A stretch of 64,000 bases of DNA, from the NCBI GenBank assembly GCA_030247855.1, contig JAPDRN010000035.1, positions 4,051 through 68,050 of the forward strand, given 5' to 3'. Within the stretch, counting starts at the first letter, position 1; every line of letters begins with the position of its first letter. Below the pieces are notes generated by a model. It did no database searches. It saw nothing but the letters and a program-made list of their open reading frames with translations, and was not told the origin of the DNA. Positions 1 through 11,409 of this stretch are shown piece after piece. The DNA is from Knufia peltigerae (lineage: Eukaryota; Ascomycota; Eurotiomycetes; Chaetothyriales; Trichomeriaceae). Position numbers and translations under genes: made by a program.

Positions 1-3000
1 GTGCCGGGCGCGGGGCGGCCCACCCCCCCCCCCCCCCTCTCCAACCACCAACCCGCCCCACACGACAACGAACACAAAAATTCACCGTGCCGTGACGTTG
101 ATTTATTACCTTCCCACCACTGTAAGAATTTCATCCGGCGAGAAAATGAAAATGGAAAACCCAAAATCCCCAGAACCAACATGAAAATCCTCCGTGCCTC
201 AAAAAAGAAAGAAAAAAAAAGGGGAATTCCAAGAGGCTAGTTGATTGTATCCGAGTGAACTGGGTTTGGTTGTACTAGTGACAACGAGCGTTACTGTAAC
301 AAAAAGTAGTCGAAATGATCTCCGGACACATCATCATTTTATTAACCACATCGAGATAATCACGGACCTCCCCGAAAACGGTCGGTCCCCACACACCAAC
401 CGCGGGCGATTCGGGGCGTGTTTTTGGATGCTTAACTCTGTACATACTGTAGGAACCAAACCTTTTTGTGAGAGAACGAAGGCAAGCACTGACTCTTTGT
501 CTGTGCTCCGTGCTCAGGCTCGTGGGAAAATAATGACAATATGTTTACTCCGCACTAGGTAAGGTGTTTATTGCCTCTAGTACTTACTTGTCCGTACAGA
601 AGAGAGTATAAAAGTGGCAGGAAGTATTAAATCAATTTTCGAGGTATCGTTTATTGAGGATCATCGACTACTGTAAGGAGCACAACTCTGTACTTCCGGT
701 ATGTGAGGAGGTCAAGTTTCGAACCCAATTGTTGTTCATTGGCATACAGTTCACGTTCAATAAAACTCACAAGAGGCCACGTACGTATGTGCAGTGCAAT
801 ACATGTATGTACTGTTTGATCCAAAGCTGTCATTCAACAAAACCTTGTGGGCGGACCTCGGGAGTTCAAGAAGAGAAGTCTAGACTTTTCTGTAGTAGAG
901 CACGGTTTGAAGAAATCCATAGTTGAAGAGGCCTGAAAAACTTTCGAATCATGTACAAAGTATATGCTAGGTGAGTGAGTAAGTCATGTACTCGTTTACA
1001 CCCCCTTGACGACGATAATTGAGACTTTTTCCTTTGCTCGTTCATGTAAAAACTAAATATTCAACATGCATTATTTCCTTCTGGTTTGTACAGTAATACT
1101 TTGTATCCAACAGGTATGTGAGGAGGGCATGTGAAGGTAGGTACGGAGTAGCTACCTAGGTATTTCAAGAGTATGTATGAGGTAGGTAATTCATTAACGG
1201 TGTAACGCGTCTTTTGATTGAAAAGAACAACGGGTGATATGAATGCAAAAACCAACATTGTGCAACACCAGGTTAACAATCATTGATTAGGCCGTCCACA
1301 TCGAAGAGTCATGAATGTTAAACGCAACCTGTCTTCTTCGTTGACACACGAACGCCGGGCGAAAAGATGTCCTCGTACCCACCAGCCAGGTACGGAAAAG
1401 TGTCTGATCTTAAAAGACAATCGGATAGTCCGACCTCATAGTTGTACGTTTTGTGATCGGCGCTCTCTCCGTGGTTGGTGGATTTCTTTTGCGAGATTCA
1501 ACAATCAGCAAAAAGTGATGATCCGTACAAACTATAGTATGTACATAATACGGGAGGCTCCCGTGTTTTAGGCCCCCCCATTGATGATAACCGGGGGCGT
1601 GGCCGGGGGGGGAAAGATGATCTGCCCCTTGAATTGATCGTCATGGACCAAGCAAGCTATTGTACGGAGTATCCCATGTATGACTGCACCGACCACATAC
1701 GGACTCGGACTCCGTACGGAATGAGGAATAAACACAAAGTGGTTGGAATCAGTATGAATTCCAGCCACATTTCTCATGTCATACTCCCGTACGTACGGAG
1801 TTATTGCATGTTGAATTGACAATTTATGAACTCCGTAGTACTCCGTACGTACCCATCAACCATTTGAGATTGGTGTGTGCGTGGCATACCTTTGTGTACT
1901 TTCATATTGGGGGCTGAAAATACCTAGTGAGGTGTCGGATCCCTCACTTTTTCCAGCTCTTTTCCGGGAAACTTGTTATGTACCTGTCAGCGCAGCTTTT
2001 GGGGATGCTGCAGGCGGCCTTCGAAGATCGGGCACCGAGGATGGATAGATGGAAGAGTGGAAAAAACGTCTTTCGCAAAGTGTTGACGCAATACTCCGTA
2101 GTCTCTAGTATGATTAACTCTTGATGAGAGTGGATATCGTCGCATGGTAAAGGAAAAGACTTGCACGTAGAATGAGCATGTGCATTGTTCAAAAACAAAA
2201 ATCAAGTGTAACGCCAGAGAGTTTTCGTGGCTTTCACCAAAATGCGCCAGACCGCTCATCGCTCATCCAAGGAACTTTGGTCCATGACAGCGACGGGTGC
2301 AGCCAGCAAGCCACAGTAGTTTCGGGTTTACGAGGTTGCAATGCAGAATACGAAGAGGCTTTGAGATTGCAGGCTGTGTTCAGATTGAGATGGGCTGATT
2401 CGCTCTTTAACCGCCTTCACGTGTCATTCGTATCGACCACTGCGTCAGCCACGAAGCCACACAGTTACACCACGCACAGGGTACTCATCACGGTAAACTT
2501 GGGCGACATGCGCACAACACTCTTTACCCCTTCTTATAGCATCCGTACATACAGCATTCCGTTCTCCGTAGCGATGAAAGTACAGTACTCCCTACCCAAC
2601 GGAGTATCACGGGAGTACAAAACATGCCATGTGCGGGTACACCGGGTAAGGTCACGTGTAACACGTGATGACCGTGGGCTACCAAAGAGGGTTCCTCGCA
2701 GGGTTCTCTCTCATTCAGAACGCCAACCATCCAACCGCATCATCTGGAAAACGCGGTCCGAAGCGTCATGAACCAATCTCCTCTTCTCCTCCAATCTCAG
2801 CTCGAAGAATGTTCAAGAGAAAGAGCTCACCACTGCAGGATCACTCGACATGGTCTCTCTGTAATTAGGGAGTTAAAGACGTCGCCTTGACTTACCCTTG
2901 CTCGATGAATCCCGCATCACCTGACATCACTGCTGCAGGGTCCTACCCTTCGCCGTCCAGGCTTTTCCCCATTTCATCCAAGCACAGGCGTATCCCTGAT

Positions 3001-3883
3001 CTTCTTGGCGGACGATTCTAGAAAGATGGGACCATTCGAACAAGCTCCTTCGTCTTCGTCCCTGCAGATCAGCCGCATCTATATGCGGCCCACCGACGAC
3101 GACCGATAGATCCCTCATATTTTCAAGATCGAGACGAACCATTTCCTCACTTTGGTGTTTCACCTTGGGATCGGAAGGTGAGTTGGGGATCATAAAGTCG
3201 GCGACCGTGCTCGTCCTCCCGAGGGCTTTCAAACACGCTTTCCCGGTGGCCCCCTTTGCCTGCAATTGCGGCGTGGGTTTTGACTTTTGTAAACTTCCAA
3301 ACCACCCAATCCTTTTTGCGAGGCTGGCGGGGATGCTGTTCCCCCTTCATCGACTCACAGGACAGGAATCCGACATGCAATTCTCCACGGCCTTTGGTTC
3401 AGACAAGACGCACGATGGTTTATGCCGGTGGGTGTCGGAAACGCGTGATGCTGACCGCCTCATGTGCGATAAACCTGTACAGTACATCTGGGAACGAAGC
3501 CCCTTGCGCCGAGACTGGGACTTAGCTGTCACCGTTTCCCGCACCTCACCTTGCCAACTCCTTCTCCCCTCTGGGAAACCTCGCTGCCGGCGAGCATGCA
3601 TCGGCGACGACAAAACCTTACGCCGTCGACCAAAGTCATTAAACTCCTTCCCACCCCCATCTTGCCGTGACAACTAATCCAGTTGATTATGACCACTTTT
3701 TTCCCCATTCCGCACCAATCACAAGCACAAAAGAACCGGGAAACCTCTCCCCTTCCCAAGACTCTCTCACCGTAAACTTCTCCACAGCCTCTCTCCGCGG
3801 GGGGCAGGAAGTCCTCAAACGACGAATCTCAAAACCCGTACAAGACGACTGTGCCGGACTTTCCCCCGGTCTCCGCCCACGCA
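1..3883. other. Gene-free stretch, 3.9 kb
   Basis: No recognisable gene on either strand. The open frames here (the longest about 200 codons, 2172-2771 +) are low-complexity or compositionally odd and match no family I know. The stretch is rich in GTAC and TACTCCGTA/TACGGAGTA words (1142, 1663, 1839, 2092), has C and G homopolymers near 28 and 1567-1612, and a CACGTG inverted repeat at 2652-2668. The last kilobase is probably promoter and 5' leader of the Zn2Cys6 gene. Confidence 0.6.
2652..2668. promoter_or_regulatory. Inverted pair of CACGTG sites
   Basis: TCACGTG, three bases, then CACGTGA: a perfect 7-base inverted repeat holding two E-box/CACGTG cores 10 bases apart. CACGTG is the known target of fungal bHLH factors (Cbf1/Pho4/SREBP types). 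It lies about 1.2 kb upstream of the Zn2Cys6 gene with no nearer gene, so a regulatory role is only inferred. Confidence 0.3.
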
Positions 3884-4447
3884 ATGGCCTCATTCGGTCA
3901 AGCCAATCCCAACGACGCGAACCCGGTCCTTTCGGCATCCGTCGTCGACGACGCGAGCACGCTGAGCACAACCCAACCGGACCTCGCCGATTTGGATCTG
4001 ACCGAATCCCCCGGGGATGACGGCCCGGCGGTCGAGGCCCCCCAGTCGGCCAGGTCGAGGGCACGGTCGTCCCGGGCGTGCGTCATGTGCCAGCGGAAGA
4101 AGATCCGGTGCACGGGCGCCCAGCCGTGCGAAAACTGCCAGCGCCGCCGCTGGTCGTGCCGGTTCGACGCCGAGGGCGACGGGAGGAAGAAGGCCAGCAA
4201 CCACCGCGTCATCCAGGAGCTGAACGAGGCCAACGAGCAGCTCAAGCGGCACAGGCAGATGATTTCGGGTTTCCTCGCCATCATCCGGGCCGGCGAGTCC
4301 CAGACCGTCCAGGAGTTCATCGACGAGGTCCGCAGGACCGAAAAGGTCGGCGACGTGGCGACTTTCATCCGGGCCAAGATAGACAGGGACGAGAGGCTCC
4401 TCCGGGCTTTTGACAGGGTGGATTGGAGTCCCGACCCCCAACTGTGA
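3884..4447 (+). CDS. Small Zn2Cys6 DNA-binding protein with coiled coil
   Basis: Predicted 187 aa from the first ATG of the open frame; the frame is open further upstream but without an ATG. It has one fungal binuclear zinc cluster, C66-x2-C69-x6-C76-x5-C82-x2-C85-x6-C92, preceded by an Arg/Ser-rich basic stretch and an acidic Asp/Thr/Ser-rich N-terminus. A charged helix rich in Glu, Gln and Asn (about residues 106-128) follows the cluster and may be a dimerising coiled coil. The usual large middle homology region of Gal4-type factors is absent: the protein is far shorter than the common 500-900 aa. It may be a stand-alone regulator or a truncated one. The coding region is markedly GC-rich, with many G/C third positions, compared with its AT-rich flanks. 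Target genes are unknown. Confidence 0.75.
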   Translation: MASFGQANPNDANPVLSASVVDDASTLSTTQPDLADLDLTESPGDDGPAVEAPQSARSRARSSRACVMCQRKKIRCTGAQPCENCQRRRWSCRFDAEGDGRKKASNHRVIQELNEANEQLKRHRQMISGFLAIIRAGESQTVQEFIDEVRRTEKVGDVATFIRAKIDRDERLLRAFDRVDWSPDPQL

Positions 4448-5567
4448 AATCTACTTTTTCTTGCCATCTCTCCCCTTCTCTCTCCCCCTTCTGCATCCAA
4501 AGCAGACACTTGGCCCTGGGGAAGTCCTGATCGTGGACGATCCGACTGGGAAAAACTCTTGATGGTGTGGGATGTGGACATGTGAAGTGTGGAGAGTGTC
4601 AAGGATGTGCCCCCGCTGGTCCTGATGGAAATCGGGGCGACGTATAGCCGCAAGAGAACACAAATCATCGTGCCCTAGCCGTCGGGGCCCCGGAGCCTAG
4701 AGGCCGGTCTCATCCCTCGCTTCCGCCCGCGGCCCCCCCCCCCCCCCCCCACATTTTTTCTAGAGTCAAGTAACGACGGAAGGGAGACTTTTTTTCTTCC
4801 TCTTTACCGTCGAGGAACGATGGTGGAAAATGCAAAGTATGGGTCTTTTTACTCCCAACGGAACTGACCGATGGAATGAATCGTGGACGGCAACCTCGGC
4901 GGCAATTTTGCGTCTTCACCCTGAACACTCGACGAACCGTGTCCGGGGCGTGGTTGACCGTTTGTGCTTGTGTGTGATTCTTTTTGGGGGGGGAGGTTCT
5001 ATTTCTTTTTCTTTTTTTTCCCCGGAATTCATAAAAACACACAAGGTACAGTAACCCATCCATCTGCTGTTCCCCTTACCCCCAAGAGAGACGAACATGT
5101 TGCGTGCGTACAGTACAACACGGCAATTTCTTTTGCTTTGGGAACTAATCAAAATTGGTAGTTAAACCCGCTCGACAAGAAATAAAAAAGAAAATGGAGA
5201 AAAGAAATGGAAGTCGATTCGCGGATCCATCCATTCGTTGGTCACCAATTTCGGCCTTTTTTCTTATCGCTCTTCTATTTTACTCCTCTATCCCACTCAC
5301 AGGCGGGACACTGGTACCGAACGAGGGCTTTGTCTCAAGGTATGTGCTGTATCACGGGTTCAGACCTATGACGGCTCAGTCCGGCTGTTCAATCTACGAA
5401 TATTGACAAGGTTCCAAAGGAGCTTCCAAGTGAGCCATTACCATGGTCATTCTGTAACATCCGGTCAGATCAGACATCAGCTGGCTACAAAAACACAAAA
5501 ACAATAAATTTATCAGCCTGCTTCCCTGTTCCATGTCTTGTACTTTCCCATTCCGATGATGGTGAGA
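4448..5567. other. Intergenic, with 18-base C tract
   Basis: Convergent intergenic space between the Zn2Cys6 gene (+) and the RRM-fusion gene (-). It holds an uninterrupted run of about 18 C at 4733-4750, a T/C-rich stretch near 4980-5025 and A-rich stretches near 5170-5215. No gene seen. Confidence 0.6.
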
Positions 5568-8500
5568 TCAGTTTACCCTCAAGGCCTCAGAGCGTCCCTC
5601 CGGCTCTCTCGATTCTTCCCTTCGCCAGATCGAGCGGACCCTGTCCCATATGCTCTCAACTCCACCAAACACCCTGGCACCCGTAATAACGGGAACTTCG
5701 TGCATTGGAAGACTACGATGTAACATATATCTCGACCTTGTGGTTTGCACGAAGTTCCGAGGCTTAGCCCAGTACGAGACATTGCCTTGATGAGAACACG
5801 GAACATATGGTTCAGGACACCATTGGCGGCCATCACCAAGCGGCAAGCCCCAGCTCGGCCAACGTAAAAGAGACTTGTTTCGCCGCTGGAGAAGAGCTTC
5901 TAAACACCGAAGGTGCACTGCAACGTAGCCTTTGTCACGCTCGAGGTTCATACAACCGCAGGAAACTTGACCGGAAGCAGCGCTTGGGCGAATTGCAGTT
6001 CCGAGGTCTGAGCATACGTACACCGAATCTGCGAGCTGTGGGAAGCTGTTCGAACTCGATGATGGGAAGTATTTGGTCGGTACCTCCGCCAAGAGCGATC
6101 CGCTGCCTGGCTCGGCAATCATATCCATCAGCTCAGGACTAAGAGCACGCAGGAAGCGTGGCCTTTCTCCTGCGGCGAGAGATTGAGACATATTGCTGCT
6201 GATGTCGACAAGGATGTTCCGAAGCCGAATTTGATCATGAGGAGTGGAGCCGTGACTGAAGACAAGGATGTCACCGTGGCCTGACAATGCTTCTTTGGCA
6301 GCAAGGGCACCATCGTTCGAGGGCTCGGCAAAAGGCACCCGATCGATGCTCCCCATTCCTTCGTCCTTGAAATGTCGCACAAAGGTATGGCACAAGTGCA
6401 GCATGAGGCTGAGCTTCGGCACCAACCAGGCTCTCTTCGCAGTGACGTCAAAAATCAGTGCAACTTGCCGTGAGTTGATTTGGAGGGCTTTGGCGTACGT
6501 GTTTTGAGGCTCGAATCTCTGGCGCACATTTTCCAACTGCCAAGTGCGAGTTACTTGCCCGATTGCTTGCACTGGGCCCAAGTTTCCTCCCAGCTGTCCA
6601 GTCAAATTCCATCCTGAGGCACGAAGCGACCTGCTTCTCTGGGGAAGTCCAGACCAAGACAAGGTGTTGGGCATCTGTGCGGTCCCAAGCAATATGTCTG
6701 CATCGTCACACCAGCCCAAATAGCATTGGCACTGAGGCAAACCTTGTAGGTTGTTGAGCGGCAGCCGCGGAATCCTTTTTGTGGATAGAGTTGCGAGACT
6801 TATTGGTTCGTCCTCGGTGAATTCCAAGTGCCATTGTATACCCGGCGCACGGTCTTGTGTCACCGGATCTCGACTGATAGGGATCAACGCGGTAAAAAAG
6901 CCGACTGCTATGTAACCGCCGCTTCGTGTGCTCACAGCCTTACCATCTTGATGATCGTTCAGCCAGACAAAGTTCTCTACACCACTGACTTGGAGCATCA
7001 TGTCAAACGAGATCTCAAGACCTTCTCCCCAGACACGGGAAAGCTGTTGTTCTGCCACGATGCAATTTGTAAAAAGGGCCATCCAGCATGCGGACTTGTT
7101 CTGCTGCACGTCTGTATTCCAGGGGGAAAGAGGTTGCAATCGGAAGCCAAGAGCCGAAGCTGTTCTAATCTGCCTTGATTGAGACATGAATAGAGCAGAG
7201 CTTGTCTGATTCGGGCACGGTCGTAATGCCCGGCAGAGCCAGGCGAGTGCCTCGATTGCCATATCTTGCAGCTGTATATTCATCGAGGGATCCCCAAAAT
7301 GCACAATCAGACGAGAATTAAACCCACACATCAAGAACCGTCTATTGATGCTTGGGCAAACTTGACAGTAAGCAGGTTAGTGTCCCTGGAACAATCACTC
7401 GAGAGATAGACTCGTTACCTTTGACTTCTCCTAACTGGAGTAACGTGCTTCTGACGGCGTCAAGTACTGCTGTTCCAAGCGGACCCCAATGTTTCTTCAT
7501 GTGACTGCTCGTTGTTGACGCTTCGTAGACACTGAGTGATCCCGACAAGACAAGAGAATCGCCAATCGGATCTGCTTTTGATGTGTCCGTATTGTCTTTC
7601 GGTAGTAAATTCATTGGGTCTCTACCTCTTTGAGAAAGTTGAGGGACCTCCCACTGGAAAAGGGCCCATCCATATCGATCAATCGGGAAAGGCTCTGGGA
7701 CCTCGAGAGCTGTCATCCCTTTCAGAGAGAGGGAGACCGTTTCCAGTTTTTGCCAGATGGATGCTCGTGCATTGTTGAGATACATGACGTAGGAAACATC
7801 GAGGGCGTAGCGATCATTGAACTCAGCTGCCACATGTCAACATAGATTCCGAACAAGATCATGGCATAGTCATACATATCGCAGCATCAGCTGTCTCCGC
7901 CGTGTCAAATTGGATCACAACCCCGCCAGCGTGCTGATATTCTGCACGTTCGACCCTGCCAACCGTGCTGATTAAGGCAAGTAGATGTTGACCGCTAGGT
8001 ATGCTAGGCATCAAGGGAAGCTGGCTACAGTAAGTATGAACAAACAAATCAAGAACTTGGTCAAGACTTACATTTCCCACGTAAATTGTTTTGCTTCTCT
8101 CACCTCCACCACATGCGAAATCAGTGAACGGTTTGGGGCCAGACAGATTTTCAGTTTCCCTATGACTTTCTGGTCGGGACCACTGAAAGGCTGAGTTAGA
8201 GCTACTTGGACTGCATCATCGGCTTCTGCGAGCTTTCGTACCTGTAGAACGGCCACATGATGGCCCATAAGCATTCGATGGTCGAGCATCCGAACAGCAT
8301 GTTGAGCTTGTTCCTTCGTTGCGTATTCGACAATGCTACTGTGAGTCAGAACAGATACCTGGGATAAGAGATACACAGGAGAGGTGAGCGAAAAGAACTC
8401 ACGCATACGCATATCCCTCGACAGCCTCACAAGCCAGGCCTTTGTCAGCAAGAAAGCACTCAATATGAGCAAAAGAAAATCGGAAGACCATCGAGACAAA

Positions 8501-8804
8501 GAAACCAGCCGAATTGCGCCCACCTTCGCCGTGTCATTTGGAAGAATGTGAATCCTAGCAAAAATAACCTGTCCGGCTGTTGCAATCTCAATATTAAATT
8601 CAAACTGTCAGGATGTAATATCGCTTGAAACAGACCTTGCATCATGAACGCTTCGAGGTGATGCTGTTCGATCTCAGGCGCTAGATTTTCCACCAAAACA
8701 CTGCATTCCTCCTGGGAAGACCTTCTGACACTTTCACCGCCTCGTCCAGGGGAAGCCCGCGGATGAATTGATAGATCTGGAGAGAAGGGATCAGGCTTCG
8801 ACAT
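5568..8804 (-). CDS. Two Gbp2-like RRMs fused to a large fungal-specific domain of unknown function
   Basis: Proposed exons (minus strand): 8804-8636, 8576-8524, 8416-8403, 8338-8242, 8182-8072, 8020-7876, 7826-7419, 7360-5568; they sum to 929 codons plus stop. The 14-nt micro-exon is the least certain part. The N-terminal third reads like a shortened Gbp2/Hrb1-type RNA-binding protein. RRM-A runs from CSVLVENLAPEIEQHHLEAF to SIVEYATKEQAQHAV. A linker with PFTDFA and GGGERSKTIYVGN follows, and RRM-B contains STVGRVERAEYQ and VIQFDTAETADAAI. The frame then stays open into a domain found in many fungal proteins of unknown function, recognisable by SACWMALF, GLEISFDMM, IQWHLEF and RAWLVPKLSLMLHLCH, with late paired cysteines (CGC). 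Gbp2 and Hrb1 escort mRNA to export, so an RNA-linked role is possible. The function of the second domain is not known to me. A two-gene reading would need a start near 7785 and a lost stop. Confidence 0.6.
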
Positions 8805-9703
8805 AGTTGTGTGCTTTCGGTCAGAGTTCTTTGACTTGGTGAGGCGAAGGGAGTCAGAGTATTCAAAGAGAAACAGAATACAGCGTCAAGTTCAACGATC
8901 CAACATCACATCCGGTTGATATAGAGGGAAAAATGCACAAGCGTCTGAGATTGTTTTGAGGTCGGTGAGGCTGAATCTGATGATTTCAAGGCAACTCTTG
9001 AGGTCCCAACATGGATTAGCTGGAATGTGAGGTTGCCTTCTGCACACACATATGAGGCGCTTCACAGCAGGCACGATTGGTTGGTGTAGACAAGGATTCC
9101 TGCAGGAGCGATTTGGCCCAAAAGGAAAACAGCAAATGGTCCCGTTCTTCCGTGTCTGAATGAGGTTTGGTCGGAATGGTCGTCAAGTCAGCCTTCCTGA
9201 GGACCCTTCGACCCTCGTCTTGCCCAGATAATGACATATGCGTGCTCTCAAGCACTGCCCAAAGCGAGGCAGATAGTTAATAGTACGGCAAGGCTGCATT
9301 TTTGGGTACCAACTCATGAATCACACGTCGACCTCAATGGCGTCCACTTTGATTAGAAGATCAAAATTGTCGATGATGGTCGGAGGGGCTTTTGAGAGAC
9401 CAGTTCTATGACGGCCTAACTGGCCAAGTTAGCTAGCTGCGGAAACAATACAAACCCTGGCTATATAAATCATTCGTTTTAATCCATCATTGGTCCCATT
9501 ATGGTTCGACACACATTGAAGCTTCTTAAGCAGTTGGTTTTCAACGTCGGAGTGTGTCTATGGGGAGGGTATGATGGTGAGATGCGCTGTTGAATGGTGG
9601 CACCGAGCCGAATCTTGTTCGGACATTGCGGTAGACATGTCGGTACTCAATTCAGCTGGAAGCCTCAGAATGCTTGCTGGATCCGACAGGAGGAACACTC
9701 GGA
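8805..9703. other. Intergenic between RRM-fusion gene and HET remnant
   Basis: Promoter side of the RRM-fusion gene and 3' side of the HET remnant. Minus-strand open frames of 60-80 codons near 8892-9255 match nothing I recognise. No gene supported. Confidence 0.55.
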
Positions 9704-11409
9704 CTATGCCTCTGTGAGCAAATGGAAGGTCCAGCCCCATTCCTCATAGTCCCTTGATTTTTCGAACCCAATAGCGATTCTAGGGATAATAGTCTCACAC
9801 CTACCCCTTTCCTTGCAGTAGCCATCTATTGCCATCAATTTATGAACATGGCACAACCCCCCAGTTGGATGGTTGGTGGTCTTCGTAGTCCACCAGTTGC
9901 TTGCTTCCAACCATCCGCTGTCTTCTTGCGCCCAAGAGGCTTTGGGGAATTGCTCTTTTGGAGCCGACTGGGGAAGAAAACACGCTTGCAGCATGTCGCA
10001 TCGCTCTGGGTTCAACGTTGACAAAGCTCGCCTATAGCAATAGCCAACCAAACAACACGGATTGAAATGGCCATCAAACGCAAGCTGGAAGAACGCGGTC
10101 TTCCTTGAGTCCAAAGGCGACACGATGCTGTTGAAGAATACAACTGCGACGGTTCCTATCGTACCCGGTTCAATGGAAACCTCACCAGACTCCGGTTCCC
10201 AGTGATGTGCTAATATGTCGATTGCCCCAAGATCATTCCGACCAAATTTGTTGCGGTCTAACATGAGGCGGAATCCGTAGAGAGGTTTTACTTCATGAAT
10301 ACCACCATGACTGATCAACACATTTCTGCCGTATATTACTGAGCCATTCCGGTGAAATGCGTCTTGTTCGAACAAGGAAACACGAATCCTACTGGCATCT
10401 TTGCAAAATATTCTGAAATATCGTCCGTCTCTGTATGACAAGAATATTTCGATGGTATCAGTTTTTCCATTGACAAAACATCGGAGTAGTCCAATATAGG
10501 TATCCAGAGACCAGATAATCAGAGGTATTTGGATTTCCAATCCCATGTCGGTGAGTGCATAAGGCTGTGCTTTTGTGTTATCGACAAATGATTCTATGGG
10601 TAAAGATTTCAAGAGGCTACAATGCGCGAAGGGCGCAGGTGAGTCGGCCAATAAACCTGACATGCCCGGAGACATATTCCAAAGAAAGATTGTTTGGTCG
10701 CAGGAGCGTTTGATTATCTCTTCTTGTAGCCTTAGAAATGCTTTTCTACCCTCTCCGTATATCATAGGCATGTTGACATCGAAAATCCCAAGCAAGCAGT
10801 AAGCTGTGTCTTCGACCCGGGTTTTTTTCGGTCTGATGCCCACGACATTCTCTCCGCGACAGAATAGGATTCGAAATAGAGGCCACGTTTCACAAAGAAG
10901 GCCGGAATGGACGTGATATCGGTAATGGCTTCGTTCAGGTCCCGTTTTGTGCCGCAGGAACTCCAGTCAGAGGCGTAGAACTCAACTTTTCGAGGTGCAA
11001 TCAATTCCTGTAACGTCCATCCGCGGGTAAACCATAGGCTTTTCCCGAATTTTGAACTTGGCGTTGGAGGCTCCCTTCCAGGCACGTCGGAAAGGTAGGC
11101 CAGACACACCAGTGATCTTTCATACCATGTATACGTGGCATTAATGGCTTCAGAAAGCTCTGCGCTACTGTCCTTGTTAATGCAACATGTATCGACCCAG
11201 ATGTATTCTAGTCTGTAATTTGCAATTGCTATCCGCGCTGGTTATTGGAGTTTCGCAAAGCCTTTCTTTCGACGAGCTTGAGAAAGATCTCGCGTGTCTT
11301 CGAAGGTAACTTCTTCCGTCTCACATCGATGTGACAGGATGACGCACTCGGGGATGCTATCGTCGGCAAACCATTCCAGCTGAAGCGTCCGGAAATTGAT
11401 CAGCCTCAT
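9704..11409 (-). pseudogene. HET-domain (heterokaryon incompatibility) gene, broken
   Basis: Reads as a HET-E/HET-D type N-terminal HET domain on the minus strand from ATG 11409. It starts MRLINFRTLQLEWF, followed by CVILSHRC, EEVTFED, KKGFAKLQ, EYIWVDTCCINKDSSAELSE, GWTLQELIAPRKVEFY, VEDTAYCLLGIFDVNMP and YGEGRKAF. An in-frame TAA at 11244-11242 falls inside the domain, and the family match continues in the same frame on both sides. A second lesion lies at the seven-base A run (10828-10822 on the plus numbering): SVAERMSWASDRKK is in one frame and KKTRVEDTAYCLL in the next, as if one A were lost. No splice sites remove either lesion. The C-terminal 300 codons after the HET domain remain open to a stop at 9704; I do not recognise that part. 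Intact HET proteins trigger cell death on fusion of unlike strains. Confidence 0.82.

Noticed and set aside
2172..2771. 199-codon plus-strand open frame
   Set aside because: No family resemblance, odd composition, no splice partners, and it lies in a gene-free tract; likely chance.
7342..7833. Separate small gene ending at a stop near 7342
   Set aside because: That stop lies inside the exon after a good 58-nt intron (7361-7418, GTAACG donor, CTAAC branch); splicing removes the frame that contains it.
8336..8530. Frameshift lesion in the first RRM of the fusion gene
   Set aside because: First read as a deletion because the frames GRNSAGFFVSM and NDTAKV do not join; normal introns at 8417-8523 and 8339-8402 restore the RRM without any lesion.
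8892..9255. Minus-strand open frames of 60-80 codons
   Set aside because: No start context, family match or splice link to the neighbouring genes.
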